A DNA stretch of 64,000 nt from Bifidobacterium pluvialisilvae (GTDB taxonomy: Bacteria > Actinomycetota > Actinomycetes > Actinomycetales > Bifidobacteriaceae): contig NZ_JAHBBI010000006.1 of NCBI RefSeq assembly GCF_019331695.1, forward strand, positions 1-64,000, written 5' to 3'. Below are positions 36,382-46,141 of this stretch, piece by piece (positions within the stretch are counted from its first letter, which is position 1; the number at the start of each line of letters is the position of its first letter). The notes beneath the pieces were generated by a model. The model did no database searches and had not been told where the DNA came from. It was given only the letters and a program-made list of their open reading frames with translations. A program made the position numbers and the translations under genes.

Positions 36382-37842
36382 ATGACCTCCTATAATCAGC
36401 AGCCTTCCGGCGGTCCGAAGGCGCCGCCGTACCAGCCCCAGCAGCCGAACATGGGCGCCGGCCCGAACGGCGCAGGCCCAGACGGCACCGGCACCGGCCC
36501 GAACAACGGCTACCGTCCCGACCGTCCGCTCGGCGGCGGGTTCTTCAGCTGGATCCGCACGCTGGGCTTCAACCGCAGCTCCGAGCGCTGGCTCGGCGGC
36601 GTCTCCGGCGCCATCGCCGGCCGTCTTGGCTGGGATCCCATCATCATCCGCATCATCTGGTTCGCGTTCTTCTGCGCGGCCGGGTTCGGCGCACTGCTCT
36701 ACGGCCTGGCCTGGCTGCTGCTGCCGGACGAACGCGACGGCACGATTCTTCTGGAGGAGGCGCTGGTCGGCGCGAAGTTCCCGGCGTCGTTCTGGATCGC
36801 CATCGTGATGATGATCATCGGCTGCCCCGGCAGTCTGTTCGCCATACCGTTCATCTCCATCCCCGTGTTCATCATCCTCGTCATCGTGGCCGCTGTGCTG
36901 TACAACCGCGACAAAAGCAGGAACGGGACGGCGGGGAACGGATGGGCCGGCGGCAACTCCCGGGCCACGAATACGACAGGAGCCGCCATGCCCAAGGCGC
37001 AGAAGCCATATGCCACGTATGCCAATGCCTCTCCCGCCGGCGTCGGACCATCCGGCGCCCCCCGGCAGCCGTTCACGGCGCCGCAATCGCCCGCCCCGCA
37101 GTTCCGTCCCGCCCCTGCGATGCGGCCGGTGCCGCCGGTCGTATACCGTCGCAAGCCGGCCGGCCCGGTCGTGGTCGGCGTGACCTCGGGACTACTGATC
37201 CTGTCGCTGGCCGCATTGCTGTGGTTCCTGTTCTTCGGCGGCTTCGCCGACATGCCGTCGCCGGTGATGATGATCTGCCTGTGGATCCTCGGCGCCACGT
37301 TCGTACTCGGCATCGTCACCATCATCGTCGGCTTCTCCGGACGTAAGTCGGGCGGCCTGATTCCCATCACCATCCTCGCGCTGATCGCTTCGATGTGCGC
37401 GTACGGAGCGATGCCGGCGTACACCGCCGTGGCGAACCATGTGAGTGGACGGTACGGCGAGTCGGCGATCCGTACGACCGCGCACTATTCGTCGTCGGAT
37501 TTCTACCAGCTGCGCAGCAATGGCCTGCAGGCGGTGTCGTCGAATGTGACCGTCGACCTGTCGGATTGGCGCACCGTCTACCCCGAGTCGTCGGACTGCC
37601 CGGCCGGAGACTTCCCCATCGACGCGATGTCGAGCACGGTGCGCGTCATCATACCGAACAACTGCCAGGCCCGCTCGAACATGAACCTGATGTTCGGCAC
37701 CGCCAGCACATACAACGTGTCGGGCGCGTCGGACGTCAGCAACGATCTGGTGCTGGTCGGCGACGCCGCGTTCTCCAGCGTCAGCGTCACCAACACGGAA
37801 TCGGCTTCGAACGACGCCTACACCGATCCGTACGAATACTGA
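36382..37842 (+). CDS. PspC-domain membrane protein
   Basis: Pro/Gly-rich N-terminus (about 1-55), then a PspC domain (LGGVSGAIAGRLGWDPIIIR, about residues 72-91, and GLAWLLLPDE near 110). Further membrane spans and a C-terminal extracellular region follow, probably a beta-rich LiaF-like domain (VTVDLSDWRT, STVRVIIPNN). ATG 36382 is near GAAACGAG. Divergent from the histidine kinase, with a 234-bp shared promoter region. Probably the membrane partner or modulator of that kinase. 486 residues. Confidence 0.85.
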   Translation: MTSYNQQPSGGPKAPPYQPQQPNMGAGPNGAGPDGTGTGPNNGYRPDRPLGGGFFSWIRTLGFNRSSERWLGGVSGAIAGRLGWDPIIIRIIWFAFFCAAGFGALLYGLAWLLLPDERDGTILLEEALVGAKFPASFWIAIVMMIIGCPGSLFAIPFISIPVFIILVIVAAVLYNRDKSRNGTAGNGWAGGNSRATNTTGAAMPKAQKPYATYANASPAGVGPSGAPRQPFTAPQSPAPQFRPAPAMRPVPPVVYRRKPAGPVVVGVTSGLLILSLAALLWFLFFGGFADMPSPVMMICLWILGATFVLGIVTIIVGFSGRKSGGLIPITILALIASMCAYGAMPAYTAVANHVSGRYGESAIRTTAHYSSSDFYQLRSNGLQAVSSNVTVDLSDWRTVYPESSDCPAGDFPIDAMSSTVRVIIPNNCQARSNMNLMFGTASTYNVSGASDVSNDLVLVGDAAFSSVSVTNTESASNDAYTDPYEY

Positions 37843-37916
37843 CTCCATGAACCGGACCGTACGAATTCCGATATTACGAAATACCGACGAATCATCAATC
37901 ATGAATCGAGACCATC

Positions 37917-38996
37917 ATGACCATGCAGCGTTTTCCCCGTGGATTTTCCAATGAACCGACGATGATCATCAAACAGTCGGATGACGGCGGCGACGTCACG
38001 GCGAACGCCGCCGCGTCCGCCGCCGACACGACGCCATCTGCCAGCGGCGCGACGACACTGGCCAGCGGCGCGACGACACAGACGTTCCCGGCGACGGTCG
38101 ATCGTCGCGCGGCGTCGGAGGCGCCGACGCAGGCGATCGACCTGGACCGTGTCCGCGCGCAGTCGGCCGACACGGAGGCGATGCCTCCGGTCGCCGAGAC
38201 GCAGGCGATTGCGACGGATTCGGCGGTGACGGAACGGACGGCGTCGGAGCAGACCTTGACGAAACCAATCGCCCCGACGCCGATCATCGACACGACGATC
38301 AACGAACGTATCAGCACCACGGAACCGTTGGATGTCCAACTTGCCAGCGTGGCACAGCCGGAATCGGAATCCGATGATGCCGCGACGAACGACAACAACA
38401 CGACGGACGGCAACCGTACGACGGACGCTGCCGCCGCATCCGGCGGAAACGATGACCTGCCGACGCAGCCGATGATCGGCAAGCCGGCGGTGAATCTCGC
38501 CGGCACCGGTCAGGCTTCCGATGATGCGAACACCGGCACCGGTGCGACCGGCGGGCCCGCGTCCGGGCCGCAGGCGGCGTGGCGGCAGCAGGCGGCGGCC
38601 GCGCAGGGCTATGCCGATGAGGCGCAACGCAACGGGTACCCGGGATCGGGCGAGACGGCACAGGCCACGGCCGGGCCGCAGTACGTGAACTATCCCGGCT
38701 GGAACCAGTACGCCGGCAATCCGAGCGCGCCGTATACGCCTCGTGTGGAGTACAAGAAGGGACCGAGCACGGCGACCGTCGTGTGGGGCACACTGCTCGC
38801 GCTGTTCGCGTTCGGCGGGCTGGCCAGCACGTGGCTGTTCGGTTTCACGATGTCGCCGACCGTCTGGACGATGCTGGCCATCGCGGCGCTCGTGGTGATT
38901 GGTCTGGCGCTGGTCATCGGCGGCGTGGCCTCGGCCATTCGTCGCAGGAAAGCGACGAATGCGGCCGACGGCGCGGCGGGACCGCGGAAGGCGTAG
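37917..38996 (+). CDS. Thr/Ala-rich protein with two C-terminal membrane spans
   Basis: 359 residues. The N-terminal 270 are hydrophilic and rich in Thr, Ala, Asp and Gln without a recognised domain. Two membrane spans follow (VVWGTLLALFAFGGLASTWL and WTMLAIAALVVIGLALVIGG) and a basic end. It reads in the same direction 75 bp after the PspC-domain gene and may be co-transcribed. Function unknown. A second in-frame ATG two codons later is an alternative start. Confidence 0.75.
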   Translation: MTMQRFPRGFSNEPTMIIKQSDDGGDVTANAAASAADTTPSASGATTLASGATTQTFPATVDRRAASEAPTQAIDLDRVRAQSADTEAMPPVAETQAIATDSAVTERTASEQTLTKPIAPTPIIDTTINERISTTEPLDVQLASVAQPESESDDAATNDNNTTDGNRTTDAAAASGGNDDLPTQPMIGKPAVNLAGTGQASDDANTGTGATGGPASGPQAAWRQQAAAAQGYADEAQRNGYPGSGETAQATAGPQYVNYPGWNQYAGNPSAPYTPRVEYKKGPSTATVVWGTLLALFAFGGLASTWLFGFTMSPTVWTMLAIAALVVIGLALVIGGVASAIRRRKATNAADGAAGPRKA

Positions 38997-39030
38997 TACG
39001 CGACGGATGCGGTCTGCATCAACGCATACG

Positions 39031-39132
39031 ACGACATCCGGTCATTCGTGAACGCCATGGTGGCTCACGAATGACCGGATGTCGTATTGAATCGGACGAT
39101 GAATCGGATGCCGATACGAATATCGGCATCCG
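39031..39132. terminator. Bidirectional hairpin pair between convergent genes
   Basis: A 21-bp perfect stem (39031-39051 with 39065-39085, beginning ACGACATCCGGTCATTCG) is followed by a second hairpin, CGGATGCCGATA-CGAA-TATCGGCATCCG (39105-39132). The word CATCCGGTCA recurs in both. It sits exactly between two convergent genes. No T-runs. Confidence 0.65.
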
Positions 39133-39133
39133 G

Positions 39134-39760
39134 TCACTGGTAGTGGAACAGCGAGACGCCGAGACGTGACATGCAGTATGCGTTGCCCAGCCATGTGTGC
39201 TTGCTCGTCGGCCATACGGCGCCGAGACGTGGCGCGTTCTGGCTCATCCAGATGCTGGGGACGCGTCCGTCGTTGCTGCGCGAGCCGAGCAGGTTGAACC
39301 CGTTCTTGTGCACGAGCCAGTCGGGATGCTGGGTGGCGATGGCGAGGCCCTCCTCGAGGGTCAGCGGCAGACGGCCGTCGGATTCGACGAGCTTGCGGGC
39401 GATGTCGGGCTCACGGTTCGTGTATTTGGTGCCGGTGTGCGGGTCCACGACGATGTAGAACGGGCCTTCCGGCGGTTCGAAACCGTCCTGCGGCATGAAG
39501 CTGGCGATGTCGCGCGGCGGCATGGTGGTGAAGCCCGCCATGCGGTTGATGCTGGTTCGCGCGATCAGTGATTCCGGGGAGACCAGCTCGCGCGTGGGGA
39601 CGAGCAGGATGTTGGCGCCGAGGTCGCTTTTCGACAACGCGTTGATGATCGGCGTTGCCAGCGAACGGAACGCGGCCGCCGTCATGTCGGCCACGTCGGG
39701 GTAGCCGAGGGCCACGATGCGATCCAGCTGCTTTTGCGCTTCGACAGATGCTTCAGACAT
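39134..39760 (-). CDS. Conserved hypothetical protein (DUF5701-like)
   Basis: 208 residues, no signal peptide or membrane span. Conserved-looking stretches are PFYIVVDPHTGTKYTNREP and PDWLVHKNGFNLLGSRSNDGRVPSIWMSQ; the C-terminus is aromatic (SRLGVSLFHYQ). I recall this as a family common in bifidobacteria (DUF5701) but of unknown function; the name is tentative. ATG 39760 has GGGGAT upstream. The 3' end abuts the hairpin pair shared with the convergent gene. Confidence 0.75.
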   Translation of the reverse strand: MSEASVEAQKQLDRIVALGYPDVADMTAAAFRSLATPIINALSKSDLGANILLVPTRELVSPESLIARTSINRMAGFTTMPPRDIASFMPQDGFEPPEGPFYIVVDPHTGTKYTNREPDIARKLVESDGRLPLTLEEGLAIATQHPDWLVHKNGFNLLGSRSNDGRVPSIWMSQNAPRLGAVWPTSKHTWLGNAYCMSRLGVSLFHYQ

Positions 39761-40135
39761 GTCTACAGTATCCCCAGCGATAGTGACATATGTGGCATCT
39801 GCCGTCATCCTGAGTGAGGGCCCCCGCCGGCGGGGGCTGGCTCGGCGAAGCCGAGACTGGGGGTGGTCGGATGGCTGAATGCGGCAACCGACCACCCCGA
39901 GCGAGCGGCGTCTCTGCCGTAATCCTGAGCGAACGGCGTCTTCTGTGTCATCCTGAGCGAACGCAGCCCTGTCTGCCGTCGCCTTGAGTGAGCCATATTG
40001 TCATCCTGAGCGAGCCATACCTTTTGTCATCCTGAGCGAGCGCAGCGAGTCGAAGGATCTTTCCCGCACAATGGCGAGTTCAAGATCCTTCGACTACGGC
40101 CTGACGGCCTCCGCTCAGGATGACAGAGGACAGCT
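39761..40135. repeat. Class G repeats (GTCATCCTGAGCGA), second locus
   Basis: GTCATCCTGAGTGAG at 39804 and four or five further plus-oriented variants (about 39919, 39948, 40009, 40027) lead to GCGAGTCGAAGGATCTTT. That is inverted at 40085-40127 as AAGATCCTTCGAC...GCTCAGGATGACAG. The region also has a CCCCCGCCGGCGGGGG hairpin (39820) and GGTGGTCGG/CCGACCACC arms (39862, 39888). No gene in this approximately 410-bp gap. Confidence 0.75.
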
Positions 40136-40173
40136 GATCACAGCTGATTGGCACAGTGCTAATCGTTCGCAGA

Positions 40174-41244
40174 TCAGATTTGATCTGCGAAGTGCTTCTT
40201 CGCGACGACCTCGGCGAGTTCGATGGCGTTGAGGGCGGCGCCCTTGCGCAGGTTGTCGTTGGTGATGAACATCGACAGGCCCTTCTTGCCGTCGACGGCC
40301 TGATCCTGGCGGATGCGGCCGACGAAGCTCGGGTCCTTGCCGGCGGCGAGCTGCGGCGTGGGGATGTCGTCGAGCACGACGCCCGGGGCCTTGGCGAGCA
40401 CGGCGCGGGCCTCGTCCGGGGTGACGTCCTTCTCGAATTCGGCGTTGATGCTCATGCCGTGGGCGGTGAACACGCCGATACGCACGCAGGTGCAGCTGGC
40501 CTTGAGCTCCGGCAGGTGCAGGATCTTGCGGCTCTCGTTGCGCAGCTTCTGCTCCTCGTCGGTCTCCTCGCTGCCGTCGTCCACGATGGCGCCGATGAAC
40601 GGCACGGCGTTGAAGGCGATGGTGCGCACGACCTTGGTGGGCTCGGGGAAGTCGATGGCGGAACCGTCGAACACGAGCTTGTCGGCGCCCTGGTCGATGG
40701 CGGCCTTGGCCTCGTTCATGAGCTGCAGCACGCCGGCGCGGCCCGCGCCGGAGACGGCCTGGTAGGAGCTGACGATCAGTCGCTTGAGGCCGAACGCGTC
40801 GGACAGGGCCTTCATGGCCGGCATGCAGGCCATGGTGGTGCAGTTCGGGTTGGCGATGATGCGGTCCGGCACCTCGTCCAGGTCCTCGGGGTTGACTTCG
40901 GCCACGACCAGCGGCACGTTGTCGTGCATACGCCACTGGGAGGAGTTGTCAATCACGTAGGCGCCGGCCTCGGCGAACTTCGGGGCCCACACCTTGGAGG
41001 TGCCGCCGCCGGCGGAGAACACGGCGATGTCGATGCCGGAGAGGTCGGCCTTGGCGACGTCCTCCACCACGATGTCGTGGCCGCGCCAGTTGAGCACGGT
41101 GCCGGCGGAGTGCGCGGACGCCATGAAGCGCAGATCCTTCACGGGGAAGTCGCGCTCGTCGAGGATGCGACGCATCACCATGCCGACCTGGCCGGTGGCG
41201 CCGAGCACCGCTACGTTTACACCTTTGTCATTGATCTGAACCAT
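40174..41244 (-). CDS. asd: Aspartate-semialdehyde dehydrogenase
   Basis: Reduces aspartyl phosphate in the lysine/threonine/methionine pathway, and supplies diaminopimelate precursors where that is used. NADP site AVLGATGQVGMVMRRIL (about residues 9-25), catalytic Cys in NPNCTTMACMPA (about 131-142), and active-site His in RIGVFTAHGMSIN. 356 residues. AAGGGAA precedes the ATG. Third gene of an apparent ask-ACT-asd unit, 59 bp after the ACT subunit. Confidence 0.95.
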   Translation of the reverse strand: MVQINDKGVNVAVLGATGQVGMVMRRILDERDFPVKDLRFMASAHSAGTVLNWRGHDIVVEDVAKADLSGIDIAVFSAGGGTSKVWAPKFAEAGAYVIDNSSQWRMHDNVPLVVAEVNPEDLDEVPDRIIANPNCTTMACMPAMKALSDAFGLKRLIVSSYQAVSGAGRAGVLQLMNEAKAAIDQGADKLVFDGSAIDFPEPTKVVRTIAFNAVPFIGAIVDDGSEETDEEQKLRNESRKILHLPELKASCTCVRIGVFTAHGMSINAEFEKDVTPDEARAVLAKAPGVVLDDIPTPQLAAGKDPSFVGRIRQDQAVDGKKGLSMFITNDNLRKGAALNAIELAEVVAKKHFADQI

Positions 41245-41303
41245 GGTTCGTTCCCTTCTGCCCTACTGGTTCCTACACGATTCCTATGCGACGTGTCGCC
41301 GTA

Positions 41304-41867
41304 TCAGCGGCCGGTGCCGCCGTACACCACGGCCTCCACCTGGTCGGAGTCGAGGTTGAACTTGGTGTGGATGGCGCGCACGGCGTCCTCGAGGTCGGCG
41401 AGCGGCACCATGGCGGAGATGCGGATCTCGGAGGTGGAGATCATCAGCACGTTGATGTTCTTCTCGCTCAGCGCGCGGAAGAACGTGGCGGCGATGCCGG
41501 AGTGGGTCTTCATGCCCACGCCCACGAGCGCGACCTTGCCGACTTCCTTGTTGATGTCGACGGATTCGTACTTGAGCTCGTCGCGCTTCTCGTCAAGGAC
41601 CTGCTCGATCTGGCGCAGCTGGGATTCGGAGGCGGTGAAGGAGATGTCTGCAGTGCCGGTGGAGGCGGCGGCCTGCACGATCATGTCGACGTTCACGCCG
41701 GCTTCGGCCAGGCTGGTGAACACGGAGGCGCTCACGCCGGGCACGTCGGGGATGCGGCGCAGCGTGATCTGCGCTTCGCTCTTGTCGTGCGCGATGCCGG
41801 AGACGACCGGGTCTTCGGGGCCGAGGTCGGGGAACAGGTCGCCCATGGACTGGTTATCGTTGGTCAT
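41304..41867 (-). CDS. Aspartokinase regulatory (ACT) subunit
   Basis: 187 residues with two ACT domains (ITLRRIPDVPGVSASVFTSLAEAGVNVDMI and VALVGVGMKTHSGIAATFFRALSEKNINV) and no kinase domain. It corresponds to the C-terminal half of ordinary LysC. The start at ATG 41867 leaves 62 bp to the end of the catalytic gene, so this is a truly separate cistron with its own start rather than an in-frame internal start. Probably binds Lys/Thr and pairs with the catalytic subunit. Confidence 0.88.
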   Translation of the reverse strand: MTNDNQSMGDLFPDLGPEDPVVSGIAHDKSEAQITLRRIPDVPGVSASVFTSLAEAGVNVDMIVQAAASTGTADISFTASESQLRQIEQVLDEKRDELKYESVDINKEVGKVALVGVGMKTHSGIAATFFRALSEKNINVLMISTSEIRISAMVPLADLEDAVRAIHTKFNLDSDQVEAVVYGGTGR

Positions 41868-41929
41868 GATTACTACTTTCGCGTGTTGTACGGATGTGTT
41901 TGCTAACGGATTGTTCGGATCGCCGTGGA

Positions 41930-42694
41930 TCACTGCAGGTTCGGGATGCTGCGCGGATCGGCTCCCTCGGGCAGGATCAGCGTGCCCGGACGGTGCGAGA
42001 AGGAGCTGCGCACGTGCAGCGGCATCTTGAACCGTTCCGCGTATTCGACGCAGCGCAGGGCCAGCACCTTGGAGCCGCAGGCGGCCATTTCGAGAATCGC
42101 CTCATAGGAGATGGCGGGGATGCGCCGGGCTGTCGGCACGATGCGGGGATCGGCCGTGAACACGCCGTCGACGTCGGTGTAGATCTCGCACACGTCGGCG
42201 CCGAGGGCCACGGCCAATGCCACGGCGGAGGTGTCGGAGCCGCCACGACCGAGCGTGGTGGCATCGCCCTTGACGTTGATGCCCTGGAATCCGGCCACGA
42301 TGGCGACGTCGCCCTGGTTGAGCACCTCGGCCACGCGCTTCGGCTTGACGGCGCGGATATGCGCGGCGCCGTAGCGGGCGTCGGTGAGGAATCCGGCCTG
42401 CTGGCCGGTGAAGGAGTGGGCGCGCACGCCCTGCGCGTGGATGGCCATGGCGAGCAGGCTCATGGAGATGCGCTCGCCGGCGGTCATGAGCATGTCCATC
42501 TCGCGCTCCGGCGGCTTGGCGTCGATGTCGAGCGCCTGGTCGATCAGATCGTCGGTGGTGTCTCCCATCGCCGAGACCACGACCGCCACATCGTTGCCCT
42601 TCTTCTTGGTTTCGATGATGCGCCTGGCCACACGTTTGATCGAGTCGGTGTCGGCTACCGACGAGCCGCCATACTTCTGAACGATAAGTGCCAC
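41930..42694 (-). CDS. Aspartokinase catalytic subunit
   Basis: Phosphorylates aspartate. Amino-acid-kinase fold begins [15 protein letters not shown] (K and GGSS catalytic), with [29 protein letters not shown] and [13 protein letters not shown]. 254 residues: the fold stops where LysC's ACT region would begin. GTG 42694 is chosen because homology starts there. The long gap to recR (253 bp) suggests its own promoter. Confidence 0.9.
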   Translation of the reverse strand: MALIVQKYGGSSVADTDSIKRVARRIIETKKKGNDVAVVVSAMGDTTDDLIDQALDIDAKPPEREMDMLMTAGERISMSLLAMAIHAQGVRAHSFTGQQAGFLTDARYGAAHIRAVKPKRVAEVLNQGDVAIVAGFQGINVKGDATTLGRGGSDTSAVALAVALGADVCEIYTDVDGVFTADPRIVPTARRIPAISYEAILEMAACGSKVLALRCVEYAERFKMPLHVRSSFSHRPGTLILPEGADPRSIPNLQ

Positions 42695-42947
42695 GTCAAT
42701 CCAATCTCGTGAAAAATCTGCGCCAGTTCTGGCCGTTGCCGCTGCGCGCACAAGTACGCAACAGTGTACGCAAACGGCAAGATTATAGGGCTTGTGTAAC
42801 GAATCGACGACTGGATTCTCCACATTGTGAGCGGACCGTATGACCGGTTGCGTCAAACGCACCGCATCAATCGTTTAATGCGGCATTCCGATGGACCCCG
42901 ATACGACGGCGACGGCGTTTCCCGACGAGGGTCGGTGATGCCCGGGC

Positions 42948-43550
42948 CTATGCCTCGCGCCGTCCGGCGAGCGCGCGGCCGAGCGTGACCTCGTCGGCGT
43001 ATTCGAGATCGCCGCCGACGGGCAGTCCGCTGGCCAGCCGCGTGACCTTGACGTCCAGGGGGCCGAGCAGCCGTGCGATGTAGGTGGTGGTGGCCTCGCC
43101 CTCGATGTTGGGGTTCAGCGCCATGATGACCTCGGTGACCTCGCCGGATTCGAGGCGTTTGAGCAGCTGGGGGATGCGCAGGTCGGCGGGACCGACGTTG
43201 GCCATGGGGTTGATGGCGCCGCCGAGCACGTGGTAGAGGCCGCGGAATTCCCGCGTGCGTTCGATGCTCATCACGTCCTTGGGCTCCTGGACCACGCAGA
43301 TGATGCCGCGGTCGCGGCGCGGGTCCACGCAAATGGAGCAGGGGCTGGTCTCGCACACGTTGCCGCAGATCTCGCAGAACCGCACCTTGGCCTTGACCTC
43401 CTGGATGGCGTCGGCGAGCTCCTGGGCCTCATGGTCGTCGGAGCCGAGCAGGTAGAAGGCGATGCGCTGCGCGCCTTTCGGCCCGATGCCCGGCAGTTTG
43501 GCGAATGCGTCGATGAGGTTCTGGATTGCGCCGTCATAGGCCAATGCCAT
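42948..43550 (-). CDS. recR: Recombination protein RecR
   Basis: Partner of RecF/RecO in gap repair. Helix-hairpin-helix [17 protein letters not shown] (about residues 18-34), four-Cys zinc finger [16 protein letters not shown] (about 57-72), then a Toprim domain ([16 protein letters not shown]). 200 residues, standard. GGAAGGA precedes the ATG. It follows dnaX by 29 bp in the classic dnaX-recR order. Confidence 0.96.
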   Translation of the reverse strand: MALAYDGAIQNLIDAFAKLPGIGPKGAQRIAFYLLGSDDHEAQELADAIQEVKAKVRFCEICGNVCETSPCSICVDPRRDRGIICVVQEPKDVMSIERTREFRGLYHVLGGAINPMANVGPADLRIPQLLKRLESGEVTEVIMALNPNIEGEATTTYIARLLGPLDVKVTRLASGLPVGGDLEYADEVTLGRALAGRREA

Positions 43551-43579
43551 GGTCGTTCCTTCCGTTGGTTATCGTGCCG

Positions 43580-46141
43580 TCATTCGTCGCCGTCGGCGTC
43601 GGTCTTGCGCTTGGCGGCGATGTTCCGCGGGTTTCTTGGGTCGTCGGGGGCGAGGTCCTCCACGGTCTTGACCTCGAACATCTGCTTGAGCGCATCAAGG
43701 CTCATGGCGTTCGAGGAGCCGAGCGAGGCGTCGGTCATGGAGTATTCGTCCTCGTCCGGGTCCACGGCGGGTGCTGCGGGCTGTGGGGCGGACGCCGGCG
43801 TGGGGCCTCCCGGTGCCGGGCGGGGCGGGGCGGCGGCCGTCCGCTGAGCGTTCGGGTGGAAGTGCTGCATCTGCTGCGGCTGTGCGGGTGGCTGCTGGGC
43901 CGGGGACGATTGCTGCGGAGCCGTCGCGGCCTGCTGCGGGGCGTCACCGGCCGTGGGCATGGCCCAGGGGTCGGTGTCGTCGCTCAGGTCGGGGACGGCC
44001 ACATGTTTGGTGTGCGTCTGGCCTTGGGGAGTGCCACGGTGCGGCTCCGTATGCGACAGGTCCTCATACGACGATGCCGGATGGGCGGACACGGCCCAGG
44101 GGTCGTCGGACGCGGCCGGCATGGCCGCATCGGCCGGGGAGGACGGAGCATCCGGGGATGACGGGGATTTCTCCGGCGTCGTGGCGGGAGCGGGTGCGGC
44201 CCAAGGGTCGTCGTCGGGCAACGGGGCTGGCGCCTGCGAGGCGGCGGCGCGGCCGACCCGGTGAACGTCAGCGTCGTCGGACGCCGCAGAGGCGTCGGCG
44301 GTCGCGGCGTCATGCTCGCGAGGCTGTGACGCGGCCGAGGTCCCGGTGCCGGAGACCGCGGCGGCGCTCATCCGTTCCTGCAGCAACTGAGCCTTGATCT
44401 GCTGTTGCTGCTGGGGGCTGAGGCTCTTCCACGGCGCGGATTCCTGACCGTCCGCCATCTTCTTGGTCGGAGCCAGTCCCACGGTGGGGCCAAACATCTT
44501 GCGGGTCTCGGCGCGGAGGATGTCCGTCACCTTGGTGGTACCGTCCACGCTCTCCTCAGCCATGGCAAGCGCGAAGGCGTATTTGTCCAGCGGCTTGTTG
44601 AATTTGATCCACAGATACACCTTGCCGGTCTTGGGATGCGGGGCGAGCTTGACGCGCGGCACCTTGGTGCGGTCCACGTATTGGCGCACGTCCTGCGGCA
44701 GGGCGGCGACAAGGGCGTCCCATTTCTCATCGGGGGTTCGCGTATCGTCGGCCGGGTGTTGTTCGGCGTCCGGGGACGGGGTGGTCTTGTCAGCCTGCGT
44801 CGGGGCCTGCTGTTCCGTCGGGGCCTGCGCGGCCGGGGCCGGAGCGACCGGGGCGTGCGCGGACGCCGGTGCAGCCGGTTTGGATGCGGCGGGGGATTCG
44901 GCGCCGGGCTGCGGGGCCTGCTGCGTGCGGCGACGACCGATGAAGCCTCCGCGCGCGGCACCGGACTGTTGGGGTGCGGCGGCAGGCGCCACCGGTGTTT
45001 CCGCGGATGCGGCCGGCGTAGTGGTCGTCTGCGATGACCGGAACGGCACCAGCAGTCGTGCGGCAAGCAATTCGAGCCGCATGCGCGGCGACGTGGCACC
45101 GCTCATCGAGCCGAGCGTCGAGTTGATGACGTCGGCGATCGACGTCAGCCGCTCCAGACCGAGGGCCTTGGACTGACGGCGCAGATCGTCGATGTCCTCG
45201 GCCTCGGCGTCGTCGCTGAGCACGGATTCGGCACGTTCCCCGGCAATGGTGAGCACCAGCAGGTCACGCACGCGCGAGAGCAGGTCCTCGACGAACCGCC
45301 GCGGATCGAATCCACCGACCACGACCTTCTGCACGACGCCGTAGAGCTTCTCGCCGTCCGCGTCGATCACGGCGTCCACGGCTTCGGAGATCAGCGCATC
45401 CGGCGTGAAGCCGAGCAGGGCGATGGCGGCATCATGGGTGATGACGTTGTCGACGGCGCCGACCATAAGCTGGTCGAGCACGGACAGCGTGTCTCGCATG
45501 GATCCGCCACCGGCGCGCATGGCGAGCCTGAGCACGCCCGGTTCCGGCTTGATGCCCTCCTTGCCGCAGATCTCCTCCAGATACGGGCCCATGACCTCGG
45601 GCGGCACCAGACGGAACGGGTAGTGGTGGGTGCGAGAACGGATGGTGCCGATGACCTTCTCCGGCTCGGTGGTGGCGAAGATGAACATCACATGCTCGGG
45701 CGGCTCCTCCACGATCTTCAGCAGCGCATTGAACCCCTGCTGCGTAACCATGTGGGCCTCGTCGAGGATGAAGATCTTGTAGCGGTCGCGCGCGGGCGCG
45801 AAGCCGGCGCGTTCACGCAATTCACGGGCATCGTCCACGCCGTTATGGCTGGCCGCGTCAATCTCCACCACGTCGATGGAGCCCGGGCCGCCGGTGGCAA
45901 GGTCCCTGCAGGATTCGCATTCGCCGCACGGATGCGAGGTCGGCCCCTTCGCGCAGTTGACGCAGCGGGCGAGGATGCGCGCCGAACTGGTCTTGCCGCA
46001 GCCTCGCGGCCCGGAGAACAGATAGGCATGCGTGAGCTTGCCCTCGTCCAGGGCGCGGGACAAAGGAATGGTGACTTGGTCCTGCCCTATGACGCCGTCG
46101 AAGGTGTCGGGGCGGTAACGCCTATACAATGCCAAAGCCAT
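43580..46141 (-). CDS. dnaX: DNA polymerase III gamma/tau subunit
   Basis: Clamp-loader ATPase. Walker A SGPRGCGKTSSARIL (about residues 43-57), zinc module with CAKGPTSHPCGECESC, Walker B/DExx FILDEAHMV, and SRC-like TIRSRTHHYPF. A long Pro/Ala/Gln-rich tau extension (about 370-800) ends in an acidic tail. 853 residues. The 5' coding region is part of a tandem duplication: codons 20-24 have an inverted copy in the 5' untranslated region, and a second copy of the start region lies 211 bp upstream. Confidence 0.95.
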   Translation of the reverse strand: MALALYRRYRPDTFDGVIGQDQVTIPLSRALDEGKLTHAYLFSGPRGCGKTSSARILARCVNCAKGPTSHPCGECESCRDLATGGPGSIDVVEIDAASHNGVDDARELRERAGFAPARDRYKIFILDEAHMVTQQGFNALLKIVEEPPEHVMFIFATTEPEKVIGTIRSRTHHYPFRLVPPEVMGPYLEEICGKEGIKPEPGVLRLAMRAGGGSMRDTLSVLDQLMVGAVDNVITHDAAIALLGFTPDALISEAVDAVIDADGEKLYGVVQKVVVGGFDPRRFVEDLLSRVRDLLVLTIAGERAESVLSDDAEAEDIDDLRRQSKALGLERLTSIADVINSTLGSMSGATSPRMRLELLAARLLVPFRSSQTTTTPAASAETPVAPAAAPQQSGAARGGFIGRRRTQQAPQPGAESPAASKPAAPASAHAPVAPAPAAQAPTEQQAPTQADKTTPSPDAEQHPADDTRTPDEKWDALVAALPQDVRQYVDRTKVPRVKLAPHPKTGKVYLWIKFNKPLDKYAFALAMAEESVDGTTKVTDILRAETRKMFGPTVGLAPTKKMADGQESAPWKSLSPQQQQQIKAQLLQERMSAAAVSGTGTSAASQPREHDAATADASAASDDADVHRVGRAAASQAPAPLPDDDPWAAPAPATTPEKSPSSPDAPSSPADAAMPAASDDPWAVSAHPASSYEDLSHTEPHRGTPQGQTHTKHVAVPDLSDDTDPWAMPTAGDAPQQAATAPQQSSPAQQPPAQPQQMQHFHPNAQRTAAAPPRPAPGGPTPASAPQPAAPAVDPDEDEYSMTDASLGSSNAMSLDALKQMFEVKTVEDLAPDDPRNPRNIAAKRKTDADGDE

